Shown: positions 26,033 through 39,239, numbered from the stretch's first letter. The stretch: DNA of 64,000 nucleotides from Phascolomyces articulosus (GCA_025677815.1 JAIXMP010000063.1:62001-126000); one strand, 5' to 3'. The notes: generated from the letters alone by a model not told the origin. Program-made: numbers and translations.

Positions 26033-28282
26033 CTAAGATGATTCTTCAAGTTTCTGTTTTTTTGGTGAATGTCCTTCTTCTTCAACTTTATCCTCTTCTT
26101 TTTCTTCATCCAATGCATCTTCGGATATTATCACAGCTTCTGGGTTCTCTGTTACATTATTATCATCGTCATCACTAGATACATCGTCTAATCGTATTTC
26201 ATCCGGGTTACTTTGAATAGCTGATGTTGTTGATGGTTCCATGGCTGACGATGATGGTACGATAGGAAGTGGGATATTTGCATTGATCTTGTTTTCAATA
26301 CCTAACAACTGACAAAATGCAATGGTTTGTGGGTTGACAATCGGTTGATCTACAGAGAAATATAAAAAGGATAATCATATTTAAAAAAAGCTTCTATGTT
26401 CAATACAAAGATGAGGATGTGATACATTCTTTAAGCTGTAAAGAAAAATAATCACTTACAAGATTTGTCATAGACCTCACACGTTGCTTCAAAATTCTTT
26501 GGAATTTTTAAATCCAACTCATCCATATCAACTTGCATATTTAAAAACATCATTTCTTGCTCAATCATACTGATATAGAAATTATATGCTCAAATAAATT
26601 ATACTATTCCCCAATAATAGTAAAATCACCATCTATTTCTTTCTTCCTACCTTTGCATTTCTTCATCCGTCGGTAAGGGTGTGCTCTCTCGATTGAGACT
26701 AAGATATGGATGAAGTGCTTTTGTAATAGCCAACCATTCAAGATCATATCTTAATTCTTCATCATTTGACTTGGATGAAGGAATATCAACAACCTATAAA
26801 TAAAATCACATTGAAATATGATGAACAAAATGTCCCTTTTCTATGCTTTCCTCCTTCCTTTTTTTTTTCTTCCCAATAAATCATAATGTAAACGCGGACC
26901 TGCAGGAACTGTCGACGTGGCATACACTTGTCCAAACTTAAAAATTTGGTAACACCCGATGTTGCATCCCCATCTCCAGCTTTCAATACATTTTTTTGGG
27001 CAGATTTATCATGGTCAACCACAGCTGGATAACGCACATGCAAATGAGCTGAAAACCAATAATCAGGTTTTAACTTGAGTAATAAATCTTTACTTGGAGG
27101 ACTGCCCAACGTTTTTGAGCGAATCTAAAAAAAAAAGCATGAAACAGAAAGAAAGATATAGTTTACCCAAACAAAAAAAAAAGTAATACAGATCTTCAAG
27201 TCAACCACTTTTTCATTTTTCATTTATATAGATATATAACTTCACTTACATCATCTGATAAAAAAGATTTTTCACGCAAAAGTTGGGCAAGGTCACCACA
27301 ATGTTCAATACCTTGGGGCCAATCATGAGATAAGAATACATCCATCGGTTTTCGTATCTGATGTATAATATGATTTGTTAGAGAATCGCAAATCTTCCTC
27401 TGTTATTCGTTCACATAGACATTTGCTAAGATAATCAGGTACCTGTAAAAGTTTGCGAACATCGTATTCTCGAACATGATAAGCGGATCGTAATTCAGAT
27501 GGGTTATAAGGAAATTTCTCATAATGTCCTATTCACAAACATTATCTAAGTCACTTTTAACCATGCATATAATATTAAAAAAAGGGGGAATAAATGGATA
27601 AAACAACTTACCTCTCTTATAATCACCATGTTTGAAAATACCAGATACACCACCAATACGAAGTCCTTTGTAATTAATTACACCTGCATGACCAAGGTAG
27701 TAAATATTCTCACATACCCACCCACCGTGATATCTACATATATATTTGTAAAAATAAAAATAACATGAATAAATGTCTCCAGAAATCCGTTTTGTCCAGC
27801 TATTTTCCCATCCTGTATTTACAATTCCCATAAATGATTGCTTGCTTCGTGATTTCCTCCAATAAAGATAGTCAAGTAGGGTGCTTTGGCTTTACCAGAA
27901 TAATATTTCCAAAATTGCCCAAGTCTCTGATACTTTAAAGGAACAGACATACAGCGTAAATCTGCTTGATTTCGAACTGCCTATAAATATATGAGCGTGT
28001 ACGCATAAAAATATCCATAAATATCCTGAGATAATAGATTCAACTATTGAAGTTTTTCCTTTGAAATATTTTACCTGAAAATCACCACAGATCAAGAGTA
28101 GATCTATTTTACAATTATCGCGTTGTTCTAGTAATTTGAGACTACCGTAAATTTCGTCTAAATGACCATGACAACAACCTTCAATAGCAATCTACATATG
28201 GATTCCCATTTTTTCTACGCATATTAATTCATATACCATGGTATTTATCTATCAATATTATTATTATTAATATTACCTTCAT
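26033..28282 (-). CDS. DBR1: RNA lariat debranching enzyme
   Basis: Ten exons: 28277-28282, 28075-28191, 27823-27980, 27612-27733, 27443-27528, 27250-27357, 26900-27124, 26651-26793, 26460-26569 and 26033-26349. They encode 463 residues. Metallophosphoesterase motifs appear in order: [15 protein letters not shown] (the Cys typical of DBR1 in motif I), [32 protein letters not shown] and [10 protein letters not shown], then the DBR1 C-terminal domain ([12 protein letters not shown]). It cleaves the 2'-5' branch of excised intron lariats in the nucleus. The first coding exon holds only ATG AAG. The intron after exon 7 uses an unusual GTCCGC donor, yet the reading QFLQ|VVDIP is the conserved one. 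The tail is acidic, ending in a KKQK basic patch. Divergent from the BORCS5-like gene. Confidence 0.95.
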
Positions 28283-28781
28283 TTCTTAGGATAACGAAAA
28301 AAAAAAGTTAAACAGAAGCAAGCGGTACATTTTTTTTATCGTGCTTCCCTCGATAAATTTATTGAGGTCAAATTTGCTGGTTCCTTTTCTTATTATGCAA
28401 CCATCTTGACACACACCACAATAATAAGCTTTCCATGGTAACTCATCAAGTTATAAGCATGGACGCAATCACCATACTTTATTAAACATGAAATTAATTG
28501 CAAGTTTTCTCTTTTATTTCAATTAAAGGGACAAGTTCAAACAACCGAGAATTTTGAACATGGTAAGTAACTATTATTAATATGCTTTTTTTTTACTTTT
28601 GTAAGTAACAAAACAAAAAAAAAAGTAGACAACTCGATAAAAACACAATCAATGCAAAATGAATCAAATATTCTTGATGATGGTAAATAACTTCATTAAA
28701 AGGAAATATGTATATGCTGACTCGACAGTGCTACCCAAATACATATGGATAAAACAACTTCACTCTTCTTTTTTGAAACAG

Positions 28782-29980
28782 TACAAGAAATAAAAATAAC
28801 AATGATTTATTCAATATACCACTAGATAGCACTTGTAATAATAATAATAATGTCGTTGAAGGATCTTTAAATAACGAAGAAGGAGAGGTAATAACAAAAA
28901 CAAGTGATTAATAAAGAAAACGATTGAGTAGGCTTAATGAGTATATATAGGGTGTGATTCAAGTTACTTACGCAAATGAAATGGATGATGAACCAGAACT
29001 ACAACGTTTACGACGTATTAAACAGGTAGGCGTGTGGATATATATATAAAGGAAAGATCTATCAGTATAAATCATTCCAATCTCACCCACTCTCTCTTTT
29101 TTTTTTATAAGTTTCAACCGCTTATCAAAGAATCTGAACGTTCTTTTGGATTAGAAAACCTACTTGGAATAACTATTGGGTTAAAAGGATTATCTAATAA
29201 TATGAAGGAAGATAAAAGCTTTGAAGGTAAAAGAAATGTGGCTATACGAAATTTGGATCAAAAAATAAACTTTTACAAGTTTTTTTTTTTTTTTTTGCCT
29301 TTGGTATGCTGATGAGTCTATCTCTTTTTTTATATTATACACCATAATGTAGTCAATCACACACATTTGGCAGAATTGATGTTAGATTTACAAAAACATA
29401 CCGAAAATTATAAAAGAAAGATTTACCAAGATCAAGTATGCTATTAATTGGAGGGAGAGGGGATTTTACCAATAAAGAGGGAAGAATAGAATAACTCATG
29501 AATTTCTTTTAGAAATTACTATTACAACGATTGAAACATGTAGAAGGACTCAGTGTACAAACTGCACAATCGCTCGTATTAGGTCTGAATCAAGCACGAC
29601 ATGCTTCAGAAAAGTTAGAAGAAGCTAAGAAAATTAAAGCTTATGCACAACAAACCCAGAAACAAGCTGCAGATATTCTTCATCGACTTTGTGCGATTGA
29701 AAAACACTTGGCACCCGAGGACAGAATAGGGCACGAATCTTTTACAAAACGTTGGCCAGATTTGGATAAACTTTATAGAACAGCCAAGGAAGAACAGCAG
29801 CACTGTCGTCCACCTCTAGATATCATGAAAATGCCATTACGCAGTACATCGGCTGATCCTTCCTTGACTACTGTCACCAAAGTAGTCGCGGAAGGAACAT
29901 CATCTATTCACGATGATGATAACAAGAATAGTATAACTAGTAGTAGTTGTAATAGTGATGATGATGGTGGTAACTCTTAG
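28782..29980 (+). CDS. Coiled-coil protein, possibly BORCS5-like (5' end unresolved)
   Basis: Clear exons: 28951-29025, 29112-29226, 29353-29435 and 29513-29980, joined in phase. An upstream exon 28782-28887 (Asn-rich, ending LNNEEGE) fits the 3' phase, but I could not find a start exon that joins it cleanly. Translation may instead start at the ATG in 28981-28983. The protein has an N-terminal segment QRLRRIKQFQPLIKESERSF, a helical coiled coil (LAELMLDLQKHTENYKRKIY), YAQQTQKQAADILHRL, then LAPEDRIGHESF...WPDLDKLY, and an acidic Ser/Asp tail. The last helical part and the proline-containing end recall BORC/BLOC-type small subunits (BORCS5), which act in lysosome/vacuole positioning. That match is from memory and weak; other coiled-coil families are possible. 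Confidence 0.55.
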
Positions 29981-30153
29981 CCATCATGATGATTGATTGA
30001 TTTATTACCACTGATTATATACCATGGTTAACAAGGAATTCTTCTTGCATCCAGAAAAAAAACCCCACACTTTCCTATTTTGATTTTTTTTACAGAAAAT
30101 TTTTTATTTTGTTACTGACGCGTGATCTTTAATTTTTTTTGCATAACAAAATA

Positions 30154-30945
30154 ATGAAAAGTGAGGAACAGGATTTCAACCCATTTGATGATTTCTCAAG
30201 CGATGAAGAAATCCTCAACAATGAAAGACGTACACAAATGCAATCGACCATGGAATCAAAATTGGAAAAACTAGCTAACGATCCGGTTGAACGAACAATG
30301 CAAGAAAATAGACTTGTTTTTAACCATCGTCGTCTTGGAGCATTCCAAGTACCACAAAAAATTCAACAGTTGTTTTCTCGTGAAGAATGCAATGCCATTC
30401 TTGAACAATGTCGTGCAATAAGGAATGAATGGACAACAGCTCGTCATTCTGCATTTCCCACAACCGATATTCCTATTCGTAAAGAGGAAGACGAGGATGT
30501 AGTAAATAATAATAATAATAAGCTTGGGTACTTGATCGATAGGTTACATGAACGATTGTTCCCCCAATTAGCAAGTTATTATGGTTTTCATCCTACTCGA
30601 GATTTGGATTTTCGTGATATATTCATTGTGAAATATGCATCAGATGCACAACGTGGGCTCAAGTTACATACGGATGGTTGTTTAATGTCATTTAACGTGC
30701 TAATTAGTCATCAGGATGATTTCCAAGGAGGTGGTACGTACTTTGAATCCATCGATAAAGATGTACAACTTGTGCAAGGAGATTGTGTTTTCCATGATGC
30801 TCGTATTATGCATCGGGGTATTGATATCACTCAAGGAGAACGATATATTCTGGTGGGGTTTGTGGATACAGTAGATACTGTGATCAAAGACAAAAGAGCT
30901 GCTATGCTGACAGGAAACAAGAAACACCTTAGAAACAATGAGTAG
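30154..30945 (+). CDS. 2-oxoglutarate/Fe(II)-dependent dioxygenase family protein
   Basis: Single-exon gene of 263 residues; the start is the first ATG, preceded by a T-rich leader. The C-terminal double-stranded beta-helix shows the iron triad: LHTDG (His172, Asp174) and MHRG (His220). Arg230 in GERYILVGF probably binds 2-oxoglutarate, and QGGGTYF is typical of prolyl-4-hydroxylase-like (P4Hc) folds. The N-terminal ~60 residues are charged (DDFSSDEEI). The substrate is not predictable. There is no signal peptide or membrane segment, so a cytosolic or nuclear hydroxylase is inferred. It lies 173 bp downstream of the coiled-coil gene on the same strand and faces the poly(A)-polymerase-like gene. 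Confidence 0.85.
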   Translation: MKSEEQDFNPFDDFSSDEEILNNERRTQMQSTMESKLEKLANDPVERTMQENRLVFNHRRLGAFQVPQKIQQLFSREECNAILEQCRAIRNEWTTARHSAFPTTDIPIRKEEDEDVVNNNNNKLGYLIDRLHERLFPQLASYYGFHPTRDLDFRDIFIVKYASDAQRGLKLHTDGCLMSFNVLISHQDDFQGGGTYFESIDKDVQLVQGDCVFHDARIMHRGIDITQGERYILVGFVDTVDTVIKDKRAAMLTGNKKHLRNNE

Positions 30946-31160
30946 AGTTTTTTTTTATGCTTTTTCTTCTTTTTTTTTATTTATTTTTTATGATCCCAAC
31001 ACCAAAGATCGAAGATCACGTCTGTTATTTATTTATTTTTTGCCAGTATATTTAGATGAATGATGTATATAAATTATTGTATTAGTACTGGATTATTAGA
31101 GAAACCCTATCAAAAAAGTATCATCTTTTCTTTTCCTCATGTCATACACACATACACTTG

Positions 31161-33337
31161 TCATTTCATTGTAAATAAACAATACCTTTTCGCGGAAGTG
31201 ATTCGGAATGTTACATCCGCATCTCTGTCATTTCTTTTGGCTTCAAGCTCTTGAAGAAATTCTTGAACCTCGTGGCTTACATCCACTTCTTTTCCTTGCG
31301 TGGGCGCTAATACTTGAAGGCCAATGATGTGTGTAGTTATATGTAATTTACCAGGTTGCAATGATGAAACATAATTTTCAATATAATCTGAATAGCCTTC
31401 TTGAATTGCTAATTTTCCTTGGACAGTGCTGTAACTACGAGATTCGGTATAGGTTTGGGTGTATGGATGAATAAATGTTATGCTTGGATTTACTTCAAGT
31501 AATCCAACCAGTTTTGGAATTGCTGTTGCCATTTTTCTTTGCCTAGATATTATATTACGTGATAAATAAAAAAAAACCCCAACGATATTACTCTTTCCCA
31601 ATTTGAATGACGAAAAAAAAAATTGTACCAGGTCTCATTGCTTTTTACTGTTTCTGAGGTCACCTCAATACGCAAAAAATGTAAATATTGGGCAAAAAAG
31701 TTCAATTCCATAAATAATCTTGTTAATAGATGATTAATATCCAAGTATTCATTGAATTTCATAATGGTTTGCGCTATATGTAATTTTCCAAAAAGGACCA
31801 TGATTAGTATATTTACATGTTTAAAAAAATAAATGATCAAATAATAATACTAATTATAATTTTACCCCGTTTGAACTCCAATGTCATGACTCGAAGAGTA
31901 GATGCGGTTGCAAATGGTGTTGAACTACATACAGGATAACATGGTGATACAATAGGCATCACGGAATGTCGGAAATCTTCCTAGTATTTTACAATATTAC
32001 CATGGTCAAAAAAGTGAAATATATATAAGAATTATTTTTTTTTTGTTCTTTTTAAAAGAAAGACTTACAATATCTTCAAAATCAAGAATAGCACCTTGAA
32101 GGCCTGGTATATGACTTGATAGTTTCACAGGTTCAGGCCATGGCCAACTGGCCCACATTTCAAAAAACATGCTCAATAAACTGTAGGTATTCATTTGAAT
32201 ACCACTACGTAGCGGGATGGACATATATGTTTTCATAAGTAAAAACGTCCAAGTACTACCATTCAGATATCCCATCGGCTTGCCATATATTTTACGACAA
32301 GTAGCCCAGTGCTTGATACACTGCAGTGTTGATTGGAAAGTTGCCAAATGATTCGGCTGAATATTGTCGAGAAGAAATTGTTGTGTACGTGGGCCTATTT
32401 AAAAAAAGGGGGGAGTGAAACATCAATGTTTAATGATTAGTTTTTTCTTAATCCTGCTATAGACTTAATAGAATGAAGTATTTTGTTTATTTGCCATTTC
32501 TTACCATCCATGCTTGCAAGGCATTCTTTATCAAGGCCATAGAGTAATGTATCATTTAGCAAATTGATGTTTTTAGGCACACTGCTAAGACTGAAGCTAA
32601 CAAAAGATATATCCACCTAATAAGAACCGTCGTTGTTTTAATAAATGATGTCAAAAGACTGCATTTCTAAGTAACATGCGAGTAAAAAAAAAAAAAAAAA
32701 AAAGGGACAAAATTTACTGGAATAGTATCAATAGTGCATTTGATGATTGGAACTGCCGTCCGTTTGATTACCTATAGTTTGTGGAGAGACATCCATCGAC
32801 AATGTTAATGCTCCAAAAAAAAAAAAATTGATATCTTATACCAATGACATACACCTTTCTCTCGTTCCATTTAAAAACAAACTTGTTAAATAAAACTTAC
32901 TTCGATGTCTTCAGTCAGCCGTTTTAATAATTTTCTAAATTCTGTATAAAAATCTCGTCTTTCTATTCCTTTGGCAGCTAGTAGGACAAGATCCATATCG
33001 GCTCCTGTTAAATAACCACCCAACCCATAAGAACCAAACGGCATCAACTGACATTCAAAATCATCGCGTCGAAGGAATTTATGTCTTGCAACGTCTTTAA
33101 TGAATTCTCGTACTATTGAATGTAACTTTTCCATCAATGAATTTCTAAATGAATAAAATGTCATTTGAAAAAAAAAAAAAAAAAGACATTTTTGTTTAAT
33201 ATCACTATAATAATAAACAATCATAAACGATCGTTCTTGTTATTTAATTACCGCTTTTTAACTTGAATGTGATCTTCCGTTATCCCTGTTTCTGCAAGGT
33301 AACGTTCTATAGCCACATTGTCGACATTGGAAAGCAT
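31161..33337 (-). CDS. Divergent poly(A) polymerase-like nucleotidyltransferase
   Basis: Eight exons: 33252-33337, 32901-33144, 32718-32771, 32505-32616, 32069-32394, 31866-31980, 31629-31773 and 31161-31542. They give 487 residues with all phases closed. The catalytic block reads FGSYGLGGYLTGADMDLVL (GS plus D-x-D), with the third acidic residue in VPIIKC...VDISF. The central domain (LQCIKHWATCRKIYGKPMGYLNGSTW, then WASWPWPEPVKL) and HSVMPIVSPCYPV follow the canonical eukaryotic Pap order. The C-terminal piece ends VGLLEVNPSITFIHPYT. Pap enzymes add poly(A) tails to mRNA in the nucleus. Sequence between motifs is far from standard Pap1, and the protein is shorter than the usual 550-650, so it may be a specialised paralogue. 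The final exon could instead end by splicing at 31190. Confidence 0.85.
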
Positions 33338-34530
33338 TATTAGGGTCGTTTATTTGAAGAACAAAGAAAAAAAAAGGGGGGAGACAGTAAAGACCTTTGT
33401 ATTGTATTTGCGTTACTACACTCCCCCCATCCACAGGGCCGGTAAACTTTATCCAGGTTATGCACCTGAGCGGCAATTTAAAATAATATTCAGGTAGCCA
33501 ATCAATTAAAAGATTAGAGGTTGTCGCCAGTGTATCACTTTTTGCTTACCAGGAATCTTCAACCCGTTTTTATTACAGGGAAACGTTTCTTGAACAAAAG
33601 CAGTGTCTGGATGTAAATCATAGTACCTTCACAAGTGACAGGAACTATTCTTAAGAATATCAACGTCCCACATACTACGATTACTCATATGGCTAATCAA
33701 AAGCAAATAGAAAAAATAATATCATATAAGACTATTGCCAAAATAACAACAATAAGAGTGAAAAACAAATAATCTAAAACCATCAACTTACATGAAACAG
33801 AGACAATATCTAATAGATAGTTATCATAAATAAAGCCTATATACACACTATATATTTGCCAATCTTACAGGATAAAAATCTCGTTGAGTAAACACAATAG
33901 CATGTCTAAAAGCACATTCCTTTTATTAGGTTACTATAATTCAGTTGGTCGCACAATTTATTTTATAAGAATAAAATGGATTTATGCTATAGTAACTATG
34001 AACTATAAACGCTCTATGTGTTTCTCTGGAAAGAAATGAGCTATAATCATCAAAGTGTGCAGGAACTCATACTACCATCCCATTTTATCATAAAACTTAT
34101 TTCTAATCTAAAATTTATACTATAAAGTACTAGAGATTGGCTATTATTGATTCATATGCAACACTGGATGTTAGTGATCGAATATACATCAAGCTGCAAT
34201 GGTTATTAAATACAGTTCGTTTTTGCTGGTTATAAATAATTTATACTGCCATATAAATTATAATAGACACTGAATGGACACTTTAAAGCACATGGTTGCG
34301 CATTATGTTATTTCTTCTTACTCTATATTTTTCTAATTTCTATGTATGACATGTAATGGCTATTTATCCAGCCCTCCCTTCCACTTTATATAACATTATT
34401 GCATATAAAAACATTCATGTAGTTTCTAAAATATCCAACCAATAAACTTTTACATTTCCCACTCCATCATCCTATAATATATCATTTGCATTACTTAAAA
34501 CAATACATACTTACTGGATAAATCCCAATT
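33338..34530. other. AT-rich intergenic region
   Basis: About 1.2 kb with no supported gene. It includes the upstream region of the poly(A)-polymerase-like gene. Confidence 0.45.
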
Positions 34531-36122
34531 TTATTCTTCAGCATCTTGTTGACCCCTTTCCTCCCCCTCACACTGTGTTACCTCTTCTCCAGTACATCCG
34601 TCTCCTTCAACTATATTTTGGCCTTCTTAATGTGGTGTTAAATGTTAGTATTCCAAATATTGTTCATACATATCTTTACATACTACATGTTTTAATAAAC
34701 TTACCCATACAAATGAGAAATCACGTTTGAGCAAAATTCGCTCTAAAGTGTATTTCGTTACTTCAGGCTTCATACCTTTTGGCTGTCCAAAGTCATATTG
34801 ATTTGGCCAGTCAGATACTGCAATATGGCTGAACGAACGGTCCTTATGTGCTTTACCAATATCTTGGCAGGGAACACGTTCTTCTTTTTTTTCATTGGAC
34901 GTTCCTCTTCGCAGAAAGAATCTAATAAAAGGTTTGTTCAATGTACAATCATGAAAAGCCTTTTAAAAAGTATGATTACAGATATTCTATATCGGCATAC
35001 CATATATTCTTAATTTCCGTTTTGAGGAAATCCAATTTTTTTCCCTTGAAGTAATGACTATGAATTATAAATTAGTACTAAGTTCTATATATTCAGGTTA
35101 TATAAGCATTACCTTCATCATATTTTGCCTGATCAGGCTCATTTTCAGTTACAATGTTTTCGGTTGTAACGTTTAAAGTAGCATCTGCTATATTGATAAA
35201 TAAAAGTATAAAATGTATTTTAAAAAATAAAGGACATCATTCATAGTTTTAATATGAAAATCATACCTCTATTGACCTTGATCAACCATGCTTTCCGCAA
35301 ATCCATAAGATACTCTTGAATTGCAGCTTTTGTCCCAATTACTAAGTTACAATGTAAGTTAATGAATGCTTATATCTCGTTAAACATAATTTACATACCC
35401 GTATTAGTTGAAACTGATGCACCGACGGTCTTATTGTCATAGGTAAGGGGTGGAAACAGAATCACAATTTGGGCTTGAAATAAAGCATGCATTTCATAAG
35501 AAAGCTCTTTTATTTTTTCTTTGTACTTCATGTACAGCCGTGTTCCAGCTGTTGCCTTGACGACCTTACTACTTTTTACTCCTTCAGTTTCTCCATCATC
35601 ATCTCTGTTGATCACGTAGTAGAGAATTGCAGGTTCTGTAAAATTTCTACCACTACGGTTTGAATTACGATCTGAAACAGTAGTTTTATTCTCTTCGTTA
35701 TTCAAATGGACCTTTTTATTAGTTGTTGCTGTTATATATTTAATAAAATAAAGTTTACTTTGGTTACGATCAGCGGCAGCATTACACAACACTTCAGCGT
35801 GCTCTTGGAATGCTTCAAAGTCTTCCTCGCTTTCTCCTTTGTACTGATCCCAAAGGGCTTTAAGATCGAACTTTTGTTCTTTGCCCTGTTGTTCAAGTTG
35901 ATCTAACAGTTGGGTGGCAAAAGCAATAGTTTCTTGTCATTTATTCTTTTTTCTAAAGATACGAATAGGAATTGCCATGTTGTTCAAGATCGTCTAAAAC
36001 AGCATTGTTGACCTCATCTACGTTTGCATTTAAGGCGTTGAGCGAAGTCTTCACGTTCTTTACGCTGGTTTTTTTTCAACCAAAGCTTTTAAGTTCTTCG
36101 TCAAAATTATTATTGGTCATGC
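34531..36122 (-). pseudogene. Decayed lineage-specific gene of unknown function
   Basis: A start (MTNNNFDEELK) lies at about 36118-36120. Coding blocks follow at about 35950-36118, 35391-35935 (ETIAFATQLLDQLEQQ...), 35265-35340, 35120-35190, 35000-35050 and 34707-34925, and a last acidic piece ends EERGQQDAEE at 34531. Introns between the middle blocks have good GT-AG ends and matching phases. The first block changes frame twice within 80 bp (near 36062-36075, at an 8-base homopolymer, and near 36030). The junction before 34925 creates a stop. The charged, helical N-terminus and overall layout suggest a gene family specific to this fungal group; no known domain is recognised. Assembly error at homopolymers could mimic some of the breaks. 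Confidence 0.5.
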
Positions 36123-36518
36123 TGAATTTAGAGATTGGAAAAATAAAAAAAAAAGAAGGCACTCTAAAAAATATAATCTTATATCATGATATTTGTGTTA
36201 CGTTACCCTTCTTCCACCCAAACTGTTATTCTCTCAGGGTCAAACTTTTATGTACACTAGGGTCTCAATTTAAGCCAAGTCGGAGGTTGCATGCCCTGAT
36301 TTTGTAGGAATCCACTTTTAATAGGAATGAGATGTTTAAAAAAAAAAGTTTATAAATTTATATGCATATTGTAAAAAGAAATGTGTAGATAAGATATACA
36401 AATAGGTTAAATATTACATTGAAAGTAATAATAATGCAAGAAGAAGAATGATATGCTTTGGTATGGTAAATGAATGAATGAATAAATAGAATTACAAAAT
36501 CATGATAAAAGATCTATT

Positions 36519-39239
36519 TTACACAGCACTATGCTTAGATGTAATGCGTGCCAAATAAAGATTATCCATATGTTCTTGTTCTTCTTTTTCCGTAAGAATG
36601 GTGGAATCGAGAGGATGTGTACCTTTTTCTGGTATACCTCCTAAAGAGGCTTCTATATCATTTCCTGTTTCTGTTGTAGGTTTACCAGAAGAAGCAACAG
36701 TAGTAGTTAATGATGTACGATGAAGTACTTTGGTTTCAAAATCCATGCGCCATTTTTCACCAAAATAATAAGTCAATACCACAAATAACACATTCACAAT
36801 ATTAATGACTGCCATAACTGTAAAAAGAATACCAGGTCCAATACTTTCAACGGCATTAGTAGAGAAAATGGCTGTAACAGCACCTACAATAGATCGTGCA
36901 GCATTTGCTATTCCCACCTAATATATATAATATAATTATAAAGTTAAGAAATGTCAATAATTCATCATGATATATATTAGAAAAAAAAATTAGCAATGCA
37001 AATACATACTGCGGTTGCTGAAGAGCCTATAATTAATTATACATGAATCATGTTAAATTATTAAAAAATGGTGTCGAAATACCATTGATAATCATTATAC
37101 AACTTTATTGAATATATGCTTACCAGGTTTTGAATCAACAAGATAGACTGAAGTTGGGGTAAATGCCCACATTTGACCCAATGCATCTATTATTCATGTA
37201 AAAATAAGTTTAGCAAACGGGAAAGAAGGGTTCCTATTTTTTTAAAAAAGAAAGAGAGAGAGAGAGAGAGAGATAACGTACAAACAAACAATCCAATGAG
37301 TGGAGCATAAACACCAACTCCTTTTTCAGTTGTCCACCCATAAATAAGATATCCTGCTGGAATAAAGAAAAAAGCAGGTACGGAAGCCATTAATCTCATT
37401 TCTGGGATCTGACGTTTGCTTTTTTTTCCTGTATTATTCTCTTTTGTTTTGCTCAATGCAATATCCGAATGTTTTCCACTAAGAACACTGCCAATCATAA
37501 AGCCAAATCCAAGTGGAAGGTAACAAAGTCCCACTTGCCATGCATTATACCCATATAACTTGTGCAAGGTACTTGTAATGGTAGGGTTCTATTTTAATGA
37601 TTTTTTTTGGTTTTATTATTACAAGAAGCGCGTGAATCACAATCATTATTTATCCTTACAAAAAGGAATATATTATTTCTTTTTATTAGCTTACCAAAAA
37701 ATAGAGACATCCAAAAATTACTGAATGGTACGCAGTAATATGAAGAATGGACCAGTCGCGCAACATGAGAAACATTGGTTTAAAATCTCTTGCCAAGTTC
37801 TGGAATACTCTTGAGAAATTAAAGTGATGAGAATCTTTTCCTTCAAGAGATATTTTATCATTTTTAGTTTTTCGTAAGGTTTCCGGAAGAAACATGGTAG
37901 TCATCATGAGAAGGAGTCCACCTATATATACAATTGTTCATAAATTTATCTATGTCTCTCTCGTATAAAAGATAATAGCACATTTTTTGATACACATTGC
38001 ATTCATACTACTTACTAAGAATAGCTTGTAAGTAAAAAGTAGATTGCCATCCGAGATATTGGCATAAGAACCCTAAAAAATACCCAATATTTATATATGA
38101 AAGAAATTGTTTATTTCTTGAAAATAAGATTCATCATTATATCTATTATCATCCTATCTTCTTACCTCCTATTGTTGGTCCCAGAACGGGACCAACGAGG
38201 GGACCTATGTAGAATAAACCATAAGCTTTTCCTCGCATAGAAATTGGAATTATATCTGCAATAACACCAGCACCTAAATATACAGTGCGACATAACATCA
38301 AAAAAAAATTGCATCCAAGTTAGTTTAGTGGATAGAACTTATAATTCTCTTTTGATTTCCCATAGATAATAATGTGAATGACATGAAAGTGTACATACCT
38401 AAGGTAAGACCTGCATTGGCACCACATGATTGAAAAGCTCGAAACACGATAAGCATCCCAATATTGGTTGAAATAGCACAAATAATGGATGCTATCAAGC
38501 TTAAAAGATTACTGAAAAAATACATTCGCTTTCGTCCGTATTGATCACTAAAATTTCCCCAAATCAAAGGCTATTTGTTTTTTTTTTCAATTCTTTTTAT
38601 CATCTACTGCTACTAGTACTATCATTATCACTAATATCAAAGTGTTTTCTTTCTTCTTCTCTCCCCATCTCCCTCCCTCCTCCTTTTCAATAGACTTACA
38701 GCAACACCCATAAAGACAACATAAGCAGAAACAGATCCATTCACAGCCGAAATATTTGTATTTAAATCATTGGCAACAGATAGTAAACCAGGCATATAAA
38801 TCATACTCGCCAAGGGGCCACTCACACCACCTAAAGCAACAATGAGAATAATGATATTACGTCGTTGATCTGACATAATACTAGGATCATCTTTTGCATA
38901 AATATCACCCAAAATGAATGTAAGCCATCTCTGATGAGAGCGTTCTTGTCCTCGACACTTTTCATCATCATAAGCAGTCATTTGATCCGTCATTGTCTCC
39001 TTTTTATGACTCGTTATTGATTCTCGATCCAAAGTTGATGTGTCTGATAAATCTTGTTCTTTATTAATTTCATTTGTTGTATTTGGTGATGCATTGTCTA
39101 TCTTTTCTTCTTCCTCTCCTTCATCTTGTTGGATATCCAATCTACTATTATGATCAGGTAATTGTTGATACGTCAATTCATCTTCTCGCTGGATTATTGG
39201 ATGATTCGATAATTCTTTGTTATTATTATTTTCCGTCAT
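36519..39239 (-). CDS. Major facilitator superfamily transporter, DHA1-like
   Basis: Nine exons: 38700-39239, 38399-38570, 38166-38273, 38016-38072, 37695-37921, 37282-37588, 37124-37186, 37010-37026 and 36519-36917. They encode 629 residues. The first ~125 residues are a hydrophilic acidic cytosolic tail. TM1 begins NIIILIVALGGVSGP. The MFS signature between TM2 and TM3 is clear: WGNFSDQYGRKRMYF. Motif C-like GPLVGPVLGPTIGGF lies in TM5, as in drug:H+ antiporters with 12 TM segments. A large central loop is rich in Lys/Asn, and the C-terminal tail is hydrophilic. The likely role is proton-coupled efflux of small molecules at the plasma or vacuolar membrane; the substrate is unknown. One exon is only 17 nt. 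The intron at 37187-37281 contains a (GA)n tract. Confidence 0.9.

Noticed and set aside
30139..30153. Upstream TTG extension of the 2OG oxygenase frame
   Set aside because: No ATG; the first ATG at 30154 gives a normal start after a T-rich leader.
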